Part shown: positions 17,022 through 26,647 of the stretch, piece by piece | How positions within the stretch are numbered: the stretch's first letter is position 1 | Layout: each line of letters begins with the position of its first letter | Assembly: GCF_016860545.1 (NCBI RefSeq) | Contig: NZ_BNEB01000005.1 | Location: 2,542,001 to 2,606,000, forward strand | Source: Streptomyces asoensis | Lineage (GTDB): Bacteria > Actinomycetota > Actinomycetes > Streptomycetales > Streptomycetaceae | Direction: 5' to 3' | DNA: 64,000 bases | Notes under the pieces: model-generated | The model's input: the letters and a program-made list of their open reading frames with translations, nothing else | Told to the model about the DNA's origin: nothing | The model's database searches: none | Translations under genes and position numbers: made by a program

Positions 17022-19227
17022 CCGGCCGGCGCTCCTTCTCCAGTGCCTCCACTGTCTCGGTGAGCCTCTCATGGGTGGCACGGCACTCGGGCGGCTCGAT
17101 GCTGATCCGCGGCAGGTACCGGTCGAGGCGGCGCGGCAGCCACCAGTTCGCGCTGCCGAGCAGGTGCATGAGGGCGGGCACCAGCAGGGTGCGCAGCACG
17201 AAGGCGTCGAGGGCGACGGCCGCGGCGAGGGCGATGCCGAACATGGCGATCACCCGGTCGCCGCTGAGCACGAAGGCGAGGAAGACGGAGATCATGACGA
17301 CCGCCGCGGAGTTGATCACGCGGCTCGTCTCGGCGAGCCCGACCCGGACGGCGCGCCGGTTGTCGCCGGTCTCCAGCCATTCCTCGTACATCCGGCTGAC
17401 CAGGAACACCTGGTAGTCCATGGAGAGCCCGAAGAGCACCGACACCATGATCACGGGGAGGAAGGGCTCGATGGGCCCCGCGCGGCCGAGCCCCAGCAGT
17501 TCGCTCCCCCAGCCCCACTGGAAGACGGCCACGACGATCCCGAAGGCGGCGGCGACGGCGGCCACGTTCATCACGGCGGCCTTGAGCGGTATCCCGACGG
17601 ACCTGAACGCGAGCAGGAGCAGCAGGCAGCCCAGGCCGACGACGGCGCCGACGAACAGCGGGAGCTTGCCGACGATGACGTCCGCGAAGTCGTCGTAGCC
17701 GGCCGTCACTCCGCCGACGTGCACGTCGAGGGTGGTGCCGGTCTCGGCGCGGGGCAGCACCTCGGTGCGCAGCCGTTCGACGAGTTCGCTGGTGCGCTGC
17801 GACTGGGGTGCGGACCCGGGGACGACGGTGAGGTACGCGGTACGGCCGCCCGAGCCGAAGGTCACCGGGGTCACCGACGCCACGTCCTCGGTGGCGCGCA
17901 GGGTGGTGCCGAGATTGTCGAGGGCGAGCCGGTCCTCGGCGCCCCCGACGCGGGTCACGAGGGTGAGCGGCCCGTTCACACCGGCGCCGAAGCCCTCGGC
18001 GAGGAGGTCGTAGGCCTGCCGGGTGGTGGCGGACTCGGGTCCGTTGCCCTGGTCGGAGGTGCCGAGGCGCAGGGAGAGGGTGGGCAGGGCGAGGACGGCG
18101 ACGACGGCGAGGGCGCACGCGCCGAGCTTCCTGGGGTGGCGTTCGACGAACGCCGACCAGCGGGCGGCGAGGCCCGTCGGCAGCTCCGGCCGGGGCCCGT
18201 GCTCGGCGAGCCGGCGGCGTTCGCGGCGGCTGAGGGCGCGCATGCCGATGAAGGACAGCAGGGCGGGCAGCAGGGTCACGGAGGCGGCGACGGTGAGGAC
18301 GACGGTCAGGGAGGCGGCGATCGCCACGCCGTCGAGGAAGCCCAGCCGCAGGGTCAGCATGCCCAGCAGGGCGATGCACACCGTGGCGCCGGCGAAGACG
18401 ACGGCGCGGCCGGTGGTGGCGACGGCGTTCGTGGCGGCCTCGGTGACCGTGAGCCCCCGTTTCAGTCCGCGCCGGTGCCGGGTGACGATGAAGAGCGCGT
18501 AGTCGATGCCGACGCCGAGTCCGACGAGCATGCCGAGCATGGGCGCGAAGTCGGCGACGGTCATGGCGTGCCCGAGCAGCACGATGCCGGCGTAGGCGGT
18601 CCCGACCCCGACCAGGGCGGTGGCGATCGGCAGGGCGGAGGCGGCGAGCGACCCGAACGCGAGGAACAGCACGACCGCGGCGACGACCACGCCGACGATC
18701 TCGGCGAGATGCCCGCCGGAGGACTCGGTGAGCGCGACGGCGCTGCCGCCGAGTTCGACCTGGAGCCCGTCGGTCCCCGCGGCGCGCGCCGTGTCGACGA
18801 CGGCCTGCGCCTCGCCCCGGGTGACGTCCTCGGCGCGGTCCTCGAAGATCACGGTGGCGTAGGCGGTGTGCGCGTCCTTGCTGATCCGCTCCTGTCCCTG
18901 GCCGTCGTAGGGCCCGGTCACGGAGGCCACGCCCGGGAGTTCGGCGATCCTGTCGAGCGCGCCGTTCATGGTCTGTTCGACGTCGGCGGCGCGCACGGAG
19001 CCGGAGGCGGTGTGCCAGACGACGGTGTCGCTGTCCCCGCCGAGGCCCGGGAAGCCTTCGGCGAGCAGCCGGGCGGCGCGGCCGGACTCGGTGCCGGGGA
19101 CCTCGTAGTCGTCGGAGTAGGCGGAGCCGACGGCGAGTGCGGCGGTGGCGGTGCCGCCGAGAGCGAGGAGCCAGATCAGCACCGCGATGAGGCGGTTGCG
19201 GACACACCAGCGTGCGAGGGCTGCCAC
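16999..19227 (-). CDS. MMPL/RND-family membrane transporter
   Basis: 742-residue inner-membrane exporter of the MMPL family (relatives move lipids or antibiotics, e.g. ActII-3-like proteins). One helix at residues 12-32 is followed by an extracytoplasmic porter domain (YEVPGTESGRAARLLAEGF), then five helices with MLGMLVGLGVGIDYALFIVTRHRR. A second half repeats the plan, including VLFGLSMDYQVFLVSRMYEEW, giving twelve helices in all. The paired GIDYALF/SMDYQVF motifs carry the proton-relay Asp-Tyr pairs typical of the family. The GTG has GGGAG 8 bp upstream. No substrate can be named from the context. Confidence 0.9.
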   Translation of the reverse strand: MAALARWCVRNRLIAVLIWLLALGGTATAALAVGSAYSDDYEVPGTESGRAARLLAEGFPGLGGDSDTVVWHTASGSVRAADVEQTMNGALDRIAELPGVASVTGPYDGQGQERISKDAHTAYATVIFEDRAEDVTRGEAQAVVDTARAAGTDGLQVELGGSAVALTESSGGHLAEIVGVVVAAVVLFLAFGSLAASALPIATALVGVGTAYAGIVLLGHAMTVADFAPMLGMLVGLGVGIDYALFIVTRHRRGLKRGLTVTEAATNAVATTGRAVVFAGATVCIALLGMLTLRLGFLDGVAIAASLTVVLTVAASVTLLPALLSFIGMRALSRRERRRLAEHGPRPELPTGLAARWSAFVERHPRKLGACALAVVAVLALPTLSLRLGTSDQGNGPESATTRQAYDLLAEGFGAGVNGPLTLVTRVGGAEDRLALDNLGTTLRATEDVASVTPVTFGSGGRTAYLTVVPGSAPQSQRTSELVERLRTEVLPRAETGTTLDVHVGGVTAGYDDFADVIVGKLPLFVGAVVGLGCLLLLLAFRSVGIPLKAAVMNVAAVAAAFGIVVAVFQWGWGSELLGLGRAGPIEPFLPVIMVSVLFGLSMDYQVFLVSRMYEEWLETGDNRRAVRVGLAETSRVINSAAVVMISVFLAFVLSGDRVIAMFGIALAAAVALDAFVLRTLLVPALMHLLGSANWWLPRRLDRYLPRISIEPPECRATHERLTETVEALEKERRPDVRDIAG

Positions 19228-19462
19228 TTGACGTGCTCCCGGAGGGCGAATTGTGGATCTTTGACCGGGAACAGCCGTACCTGGAACGAACAGCCCGCAA
19301 AGAACGTATGAGCGATACGCGGCCACTCTTGCAGGCGAAAATGATCGTTTGAGTCGTTCGTGGCACTTTTCACAGGAGTGCGAGTCACGTCACAGGACAA
19401 TAACGGTCAACGCGTCCGCCCTCGTCAGGCGCATGTCAGGCCGTCGGGGGCGGCTGCGCGGG

Positions 19463-20125
19463 TCAGTCCGCCTGGTCGCCGATCGCCATCACCATCACCC
19501 CGGCGATCAGCAGCCACAGCGCCCGCCGGGTGCGGCCGCGGGACCCGAGGAGAGCGGCGACGGCGCAGACGGCGGCTCCGCAGGCATAGGCGGCGGGGAC
19601 GAACGCGGGGGACGAGCCGGTGAGGCGCATGAGGGACGCGGCGAGTCCGGCGAGGGTCAGCAGCGCTCCGGTGCCGGCCGCCGTCCAGCGCGCCCGCCGG
19701 GCGTCCTCGGGCCCGTACTCCTCGTCCGGGTCGACGTCCCCGGCCCCACCGGGACCGGCCCCGGCCTCCGCATCGGCCGCACCGGGGGCCGGGGCCGCGT
19801 CCGGGGCGAGGGCGGGGGCGTCCGGGGCGGGGGCTTCCGGGGTGAGGGCGGGGGCTTCTGGGGTGAGGGCGGGGGCTTCTGGGGTGAGGGCAGCGGTGGC
19901 GGCGGGGGCGACCGTGTCACGGGCTTCGCCGGGGGCGGGGGCGGCGGCCGGTCGCGTCGGGCCGTTCGTCGCGGCCGGCTCGCCGGTCGGCGCGGGCGAC
20001 TCGTCGGTCGGCACGGGCCGTGCGGGCGCTGCGGTCGGTGCGGTCGGTGCGGTCGTGCGGGGGATCGCGGCACGCGGGCCGCCGTGTATGCCGTCCTGCG
20101 GGTCGGAGTCGGTTCGTGCCCTCAT
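19463..20125 (-). CDS. Membrane protein with low-complexity Ala/Pro N-terminus
   Basis: 220 residues. Residues 1-130 are Ala/Pro/Thr-rich and contain LTPEAPA three times in tandem, encoded by a near-exact 21-bp DNA repeat. The C-terminal third has three short helices (GALLTLAGLAASLMRL, FVPAAYACGAAVCAVAALLG, ALWLLIAGVMVMAIG). No family is recognised. It sits between the MMPL transporter and gatB and is isolated from gatB by a terminator. Confidence 0.65.
   Translation of the reverse strand: MRARTDSDPQDGIHGGPRAAIPRTTAPTAPTAAPARPVPTDESPAPTGEPAATNGPTRPAAAPAPGEARDTVAPAATAALTPEAPALTPEAPALTPEAPAPDAPALAPDAAPAPGAADAEAGAGPGGAGDVDPDEEYGPEDARRARWTAAGTGALLTLAGLAASLMRLTGSSPAFVPAAYACGAAVCAVAALLGSRGRTRRALWLLIAGVMVMAIGDQAD
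19816..19888 (+). repeat. 21-bp tandem repeat within a coding region
   Basis: The unit GGGGTGAGGGCGGGGGCTTCT occurs in three tandem near-copies, preceded by a degraded fourth. It encodes LTPEAPA repeats on the minus strand, so copy number changes keep the frame. Confidence 0.7.
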
Positions 20126-20164
20126 GGCGGGCGAGCGTAGCGCGTCGGCCCGTGCGGCAGGACG

Positions 20165-20203
20165 CCCAGGGGGGATGCGCCGGTGCGGCGCATCCCCCCT
20201 GGG
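20165..20203. terminator. Strong hairpin terminator after gatB
   Basis: A perfect 18-bp inverted repeat, CCCAGGGGGGATGCGCCG at 20165-20182 and its complement at 20186-20203, with a GTG loop. It lies 19 bp beyond the gatB stop. Confidence 0.85.
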
Positions 20204-20221
20204 TGAAGAGAAATCCCGGGC

Positions 20222-21736
20222 TCAGCCCTCGCTGACGCCCAGCTTCTCCAGGATGAGCTCCTTGACGCGGGCCGCGTCGGCCTGCCCGCGCGTGGCCTTC
20301 ATCACGGCGCCGACCAGCGCGCCGGCCGCGGCCACCTTGCCACCGCGGATCTTGTCGGCGATGCCCGGGTTGCCGGCGATGGCCTCCTCGACGGCGGTGG
20401 TGAGCGCGCCCTCGTCGGAGACGACCTTCAGACCGCGCTTGTCGACGACCTCGTCCGGGGTGCCCTCGCCCGCGAGGACGCCCTCGATGACCTGACGGGC
20501 CAGCTTGTCGTTCAGGTCGCCCTTGGTGACCAGCTCGGTGACCCGCGCGACCTGCTCCGGCGTGATCGCCAGGTCGTCGAGCGAGGTGCCCGACTCGTTG
20601 GCGCTGCGGGCCAGTTCGCCCATCCACCACTTGCGAGCGGAGGCCGCGTCGGCCCCGGCGTCGATGGTGGCGACGATCAGGTCCAGCGCGCCGGCGTTCA
20701 GGATCGACTGCATGTCGGTGGCGGTGATGCCCCACTCGGCGACCAGCCGGTTGCGGCGGACCAGCGGCAGCTCCGGCAGACCGGCCCGCAGCTCCTCGAC
20801 CCACGCGCGGGACGGGGCGACCGGCACCAGGTCGGGCTCCGGGAAGTACCGGTAGTCCTCGGCCTCCTCCTTCACGCGGCCCGAGGTCGTCGACCCGGTG
20901 TCCTCGTGGAAGTGGCGGGTCTCCTGGACGATCGTGCCGCCGCCGTTCAGCACGGCGGCGTGCCGCTGGATCTCGAAGCGGGCCGCGCGCTCCACGGACC
21001 GCAGCGAGTTCACGTTCTTCGTCTCGGAGCGGGTGCCGAACTTCTCGCGGCCGTGCGGACGCAGCGACAGGTTCACGTCGCAGCGCATCTGGCCCATCTC
21101 CATGCGCGCCTCGGAGACGCCGAGCGCCTTGATGAGCTCGCGCAGTTCACGGACGTACGCCCGCGCGACCTCGGGGGCGCGCTCGCCGGCCCCCTCGATC
21201 GGCTTGGTGACGATCTCGATCAGCGGGATGCCGGCGCGGTTGTAGTCCAGCAGGGAGTGGGACGCGCCGTGGATACGGCCGGTGGCGCCGCCGACGTGCG
21301 TCGACTTGCCGGTGTCCTCCTCCATGTGGGCGCGCTCGATCTGCACCCGGAAGGTCTCGCCGTCCTCCAGCTGTACGTCGAGGTAGCCGTCGAAGGCGAT
21401 CGGCTCGTCGTACTGGGAGGTCTGGAAGTTCTTCGGCATGTCCGGGTAGAAGTAGTTCTTCCGCGCGAAGCGGCACCACTCGGCGATCTCGCAGTTCAGC
21501 GCGAGACCGATCTTGATCGCGGACTCGATGCCGATCGCGTTGACGACCGGAAGCGCGCCGGGCATGCCGAGGCAGGTGGGGCAGGTCTGCGAGTTGGGCT
21601 CGGCGCCCAGCTCGGTCGAACAGCCGCAGAACATCTTCGTCTTGGTGCCGAGTTCGACATGGACCTCGAGGCCCATGACGGGGTCGTACGACGCCAGCGC
21701 GTCCTCGTACGACACCAGGTCGGTCGTGGTGGTCAC
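20222..21736 (-). CDS. gatB: Asp-tRNA(Asn)/Glu-tRNA(Gln) amidotransferase subunit B
   Basis: tRNA-binding and kinase subunit of GatCAB, which converts misacylated Glu-tRNA(Gln) and Asp-tRNA(Asn) to the correct products. At 504 residues it is the normal length. Visible landmarks: GLEVHVELGTKTKMFCGC near the start with Cys residues of the zinc site completed by TCPTCLG; the kinase-core motif YDEPIAFDGYL; DYNRAGIPLIEIVTKP; and a C-terminal YqeY/GatB helical tail. It is the last gene of gatC-gatA-(small membrane protein)-gatB, 15 bp after the small gene. Confidence 0.97.
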   Translation of the reverse strand: MTTTTDLVSYEDALASYDPVMGLEVHVELGTKTKMFCGCSTELGAEPNSQTCPTCLGMPGALPVVNAIGIESAIKIGLALNCEIAEWCRFARKNYFYPDMPKNFQTSQYDEPIAFDGYLDVQLEDGETFRVQIERAHMEEDTGKSTHVGGATGRIHGASHSLLDYNRAGIPLIEIVTKPIEGAGERAPEVARAYVRELRELIKALGVSEARMEMGQMRCDVNLSLRPHGREKFGTRSETKNVNSLRSVERAARFEIQRHAAVLNGGGTIVQETRHFHEDTGSTTSGRVKEEAEDYRYFPEPDLVPVAPSRAWVEELRAGLPELPLVRRNRLVAEWGITATDMQSILNAGALDLIVATIDAGADAASARKWWMGELARSANESGTSLDDLAITPEQVARVTELVTKGDLNDKLARQVIEGVLAGEGTPDEVVDKRGLKVVSDEGALTTAVEEAIAGNPGIADKIRGGKVAAAGALVGAVMKATRGQADAARVKELILEKLGVSEG

Positions 21737-21751
21737 GGTGAAACTTCCCTC

Positions 21752-21987
21752 TCAGCCCAGCAGGACGTCGTCGTCGCCCAGCCGCTTCAGCTCGCGGTAC
21801 AGGATGGCGAGGCCGGTGACGATGGCGACGGCGGACACGGTGGCGTCGATCAGGACCAGGGTGTCCTTCTCGGCGCGGGCCTTCTTGAGCCGCTTGGCCA
21901 CACCGAACGCGCCGAACGCGGTCCCGGCGATGGACAGGTACGTACCGGACTTGGACTTCTTGAAGCCCTTGGCCTTGTTCAGTGCGC

Positions 21988-21991
<4 letters not shown>
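21752..21991 (-). CDS. Conserved small membrane protein between gatA and gatB
   Basis: 79 residues: a basic N-terminus (KAKGFKKSKSG), a hydrophobic segment TYLSIAGTAFGAFGVAKRL, a basic linker, a second helix LIDATVSAVAIVTGLAILYREL and an acidic end (LGDDDVLLG). The GTG overlaps the gatA stop (GTGA), so it is translated with GatA. A gene in this position is, to my recollection, usual in Streptomyces. Function unknown. Confidence 0.8.
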
Positions 21992-23490
<1,499 letters not shown>

Positions 23491-23495
23491 GGCGG

Positions 23496-23792
23496 TTAGT
23501 CCTCCCCCAGGATCTGCGGCACCTTGAAACGCTGCTGCTCCTGGGCCGGGGCGCCGGAGAGCGCCTGCTCGGGGGTGAGCGACGGACGGACCTCGTCCGC
23601 CCGCATGACGTTGGTCAGCGGGAGCGGGTGCGAGGTCGGCGGTACGTCTTGGTCGGCGACCTCGCTGACGCGGGCGACCGCGCCGATGATGTCGTCCAGC
23701 TGTCCCGCGAAGTGTTCGAGCTCTTCGGGCTTCAGCTCCAGACGCGCCAGCCGGGCGAGGTGGGCGACCTCCTCGCGCGTGATGCCAGGCAT
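23496..23792 (-). CDS. gatC: Asp-tRNA(Asn)/Glu-tRNA(Gln) amidotransferase subunit C
   Basis: 98-residue GatC, which clamps GatA and GatB together. It shows the typical opening ITREEVAHLARLARLELKPEE, the LDDIIGAVARVSEVADQDVPPT middle and the MRADEVRPSLTPEQALSGAP stretch. First gene of the gat operon. Confidence 0.96.
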   Translation of the reverse strand: MPGITREEVAHLARLARLELKPEELEHFAGQLDDIIGAVARVSEVADQDVPPTSHPLPLTNVMRADEVRPSLTPEQALSGAPAQEQQRFKVPQILGED

Positions 23793-23838
23793 GCAGCGTT
23801 CCTCTGGGGTGGAGTGAGTGTGTGGTTTGGGCCCAATC

Positions 23839-24033
23839 CTAGGGTGCCGGGGACGGTGGCCGTGACTCGGTTTCGCCCGGGCGGGGTGGACGGTCCGGGG
23901 TTCGGACGGGGAAGAGCGGGACCGTGCCGATCAGGTCGACCGCCGCGGCGGCGATGCGGATGCCGAAGGCCAGGGCCCTCGTGCCGCCGTGCCGCAGGAC
24001 GTTCACGGTGTCGCCGAGCGGTGCCGGCGCCAC
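23839..24033 (-). CDS. Possible small protein between RmdB-like gene and gatC
   Basis: A 64-codon GTG-started frame beginning 16 bp after the stop of the GGDEF-EAL gene. The middle is mildly amphipathic (GTRALAFGIRIAAAAVDLIG) and the tail is Pro-rich. There is no clear ribosome site at a normal distance (GAGGCG about 14 bp away). The position fits an operon gene, but chance is not excluded. It would leave little room for a gatC promoter except within it. Confidence 0.35.
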   Translation of the reverse strand: MAPAPLGDTVNVLRHGGTRALAFGIRIAAAAVDLIGTVPLFPVRTPDRPPRPGETESRPPSPAP

Positions 24034-24049
24034 GCAGAGCCGGGTCGCC

Positions 24050-26380
24050 TCACTCGTCGGAGGCCGCCGCGGGCAGCGCAGCGGCCGGGCGCTGCCATCC
24101 GCGCGAGCCCCGGGCCCGCAGCCACGCCGTCGTCTCCTCCGGCGGCATCGCCGCCGCGACCAGCCAGCCCTGGACGGCGTCGCAGCCCAGGTCGCGCAGG
24201 CGTTCCCAGGTCTCGTCGTCCTCGACGCCCTCGGCGACGACCAGGAGTCCCAGGGAATGCGCGAGGTCGATCGTGCAGCGCACGATCTCCGCGTCCTCGG
24301 TGTCGACGGCCAGCCGGGCCACGAAGGAGCGGTCGATCTTCAGCTCGCTCACCGGCAGGCGGCGCAGGTGCACCAGGGAGGAGTAGCCCGTCCCGAAGTC
24401 GTCCAGCGACATCTTCACGCCGTGCCCGGTCAGCCCGTTGAGGGTGTCGGCGGCGCGCTGCGGGTCCTCCAGCAGGACGTGTTCGGTTATCTCCAGTTGG
24501 AGCGCTCCCGCGGGCACTCCGTGCCGGGCCAGCCGCGCCGCGACGGAGCCGGCGAAACCCGGTGTGTGGACGTCGCGCGGGGAGACGTTGACCGCGACCG
24601 GCACGAACAGGCCCTGGGCCCGCCAGCGCGCGACCTGGGCGAGCGCCGTCTCCAGCACGTAGTCCGTCAGATGGGGCATCAGCCCGGACGATTCGGCGAT
24701 CGCTATGAACTCGTCCGGCGGCACCTTCCCGCGCTCCGGGTGCACCCAGCGCACCAGCGCCTCGAGGCCGGCCACATGTCCGTCGAAGCGGACCTTCGGC
24801 TGGTAGTGCAGCTGCACCTCGTGCGCGTCGAGCGCCCGCCGCAGGTCGCCCAGCAGGCCGAGCCGGTCGGGGGTGTTGGAGTCGCGCTTGGACTCGTACA
24901 CCTCGACGCCCGTGCGGTCCCGCTTGGCCTGGTACATCGCCACGTCGGCCCGGCGCAGCATGCCCTCCGCGTCGAGGGCGTGGTCGGGGAAGACGGCGAC
25001 GCCGGCGCTGGCCTCCAGCACGAGGGTCAGGCCGTCGAGGTCGAGCGGTGAGCCGAGGTCGGCGACCAGCCCCCGGGCGACCCGCGAGGCCGAGGTCGTG
25101 GAGTCGGCGACGGGCAGTAAGACGGCGAACTCGTCCCCGCCGAGCCGCGCGACCTCCGCCCCGCGGGGCAGGGCGAGCCGGAGCCGTTCGGCTATCTGGA
25201 GGAGCAGCCGGTCCCCGGCGAGATGACCGAGGGTGTCGTTGACCGACCGGAAGCGGTCGAGGTCGATCAGCATCAGTGCGGTACGGGCCCCGATGCGTTC
25301 CGCGTCGTCCAGGGCGGTCCAGATGCGCTCCAGGAGCCACTGGCGGTTGGGCAGCCCCGTCAGCGGGTCGCGCAGCTGCTCCTCGGCGCGGGCGCGGGCT
25401 ATCCACAGGGTGGAGTCGAGGGCGATGAGCGGGATGGCGAAGAGCGGCAGCAGGATCGGCTTGGCCACGGCCACCACGCAGACCAGCGGGGCGATGCCGA
25501 GCAGGGCGACGGCGACCAGGCCCTGCCGGACCAGGGCCGTCCGGGCGACGGTGGGCACTCCGGCGGCGCGCGGGGCGTGCAGGTGCCAGAGCAGCACGCG
25601 GGTGACGGCGAGGTAGGCGACGGCCACCAGGACCACCTGGGGACCGGTGTAGACGGTCCAGCTGTCCGGGGTCCAGGGGTGTTCGACGGAGGGTATCCGG
25701 CCGCAGGCGGCCAGCAGCAGGGCGCCGGTGCCGATGCCGAGGATGTCCACCGCGCCGTGCAGGACGCCCTGCCGCCAGCGGTGGCGCCGGGCTATGCCGA
25801 CCAGGACGACGACGGTGAGGCTGACCAGGCCGGCCGGCACCCAGCCGTACAGCAGCAGGACGGCGAGGGTGAGGGCGGCTCCCGAACCGGTGCCGCCCCA
25901 CCAGCGGGCGCGGCCGAGCAGCACCAGGTGGCCGACGATGACCCCGGCCAGGACGGCCAGGGACCAGCCGGCCGTGCCGGAGGGGAAGAGCGCGTGGTGG
26001 CCGGTGAAGGCGCGGTAGAAACCGGCGCCGAGGGCGAACGCGGCGGCGGATATGACGGCCGAGGGCAGCGCGGGCCAGGACAGGTGCCGGTCGGCCTCGG
26101 CGTCGGACGGCCCCGGATGCGGGGCGGCGGACCCACGGGGGTCCGGGGCGGGACGCGGCGCCGGGCGGGGCGGGCTGTACGGGGCGCTGTGCGCGGGGGT
26201 GGGCAGGGCGCCCTGGGCCCCGGTGTACGGGGCGCCCTGGGACGCGGTGTCGCGCGGCTGCCGTGCCGGGGCGCCGGTCTGCCGCTCGGAGCGCTCCGTC
26301 CACCAGCTTCCCCACCAGACGCCGGCGACCCGGCGTCGGCGCAGCCGTGAGTCCGGGGCGGCGCTCTCGGTCGGTTCCAT
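24050..26380 (-). CDS. rmdB: Membrane GGDEF-EAL protein, RmdB-like c-di-GMP phosphodiesterase
   Basis: 776 residues. After a Pro/Gly/Arg-rich cytoplasmic start, about seven membrane helices occupy residues 95-325. GGDEF follows (about 330-495; LGGDEF near 413), then EAL (about 505-760). The EAL catalytic set looks intact: GLEALVRW, NVSPRD, LEITEHV, DDFGTGYSSL, KIDRSFV and AEGVED. The GGDEF motif is also intact, but the I-site position reads RGAE instead of RxxD. Published RmdB of S. coelicolor (SCO5495 by synteny) is a phosphodiesterase affecting development. The ATG at 26380 has GAGAGGGACGGGA upstream; the frame is open further but without support. Confidence 0.9.
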   Translation of the reverse strand: MEPTESAAPDSRLRRRRVAGVWWGSWWTERSERQTGAPARQPRDTASQGAPYTGAQGALPTPAHSAPYSPPRPAPRPAPDPRGSAAPHPGPSDAEADRHLSWPALPSAVISAAAFALGAGFYRAFTGHHALFPSGTAGWSLAVLAGVIVGHLVLLGRARWWGGTGSGAALTLAVLLLYGWVPAGLVSLTVVVLVGIARRHRWRQGVLHGAVDILGIGTGALLLAACGRIPSVEHPWTPDSWTVYTGPQVVLVAVAYLAVTRVLLWHLHAPRAAGVPTVARTALVRQGLVAVALLGIAPLVCVVAVAKPILLPLFAIPLIALDSTLWIARARAEEQLRDPLTGLPNRQWLLERIWTALDDAERIGARTALMLIDLDRFRSVNDTLGHLAGDRLLLQIAERLRLALPRGAEVARLGGDEFAVLLPVADSTTSASRVARGLVADLGSPLDLDGLTLVLEASAGVAVFPDHALDAEGMLRRADVAMYQAKRDRTGVEVYESKRDSNTPDRLGLLGDLRRALDAHEVQLHYQPKVRFDGHVAGLEALVRWVHPERGKVPPDEFIAIAESSGLMPHLTDYVLETALAQVARWRAQGLFVPVAVNVSPRDVHTPGFAGSVAARLARHGVPAGALQLEITEHVLLEDPQRAADTLNGLTGHGVKMSLDDFGTGYSSLVHLRRLPVSELKIDRSFVARLAVDTEDAEIVRCTIDLAHSLGLLVVAEGVEDDETWERLRDLGCDAVQGWLVAAAMPPEETTAWLRARGSRGWQRPAAALPAAASDE

Positions 26381-26589
26381 TCCCGTCCCTCTCACAGCCG
26401 GCGGTGCCCACGCCACGCGGCCCGTTGCCCGACAACCCCGGGCGGCGCCGCGTCGGAAAACCCTTTCCCCTGTCTCCGGGGACCGGGGTTGCCCCGACCG
26501 CAGCTGGGCACGGAAGGCGCACGTCCCAACAGTAGGCCGCGGAAGGCATCCGCGGGCAGCGGTCGTCGACGGTTGCCCGAATGCGCCCC

Positions 26590-26629
26590 GGCCACCCGTA
26601 TGCATCTGGTATGCGCCGATCGGGTGGCC
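26590..26629 (-). terminator. Hairpin terminator downstream of ligA
   Basis: GGCCACCCG (26590-26598) pairs perfectly with CGGGTGGCC (26621-26629). Within the 22-nt loop a smaller GCAT/ATGC stem can form. It begins about 20 bp beyond the ligA stop. Confidence 0.6.
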
Positions 26630-26647
26630 TTCAACCGCCGTTGCCGC

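Noticed and set aside
26381..26605. 75-residue N-terminal extension of the RmdB-like protein
   Set aside because: Crosses a plausible promoter region and has no ribosome site; the ATG at 26380 has a good one.
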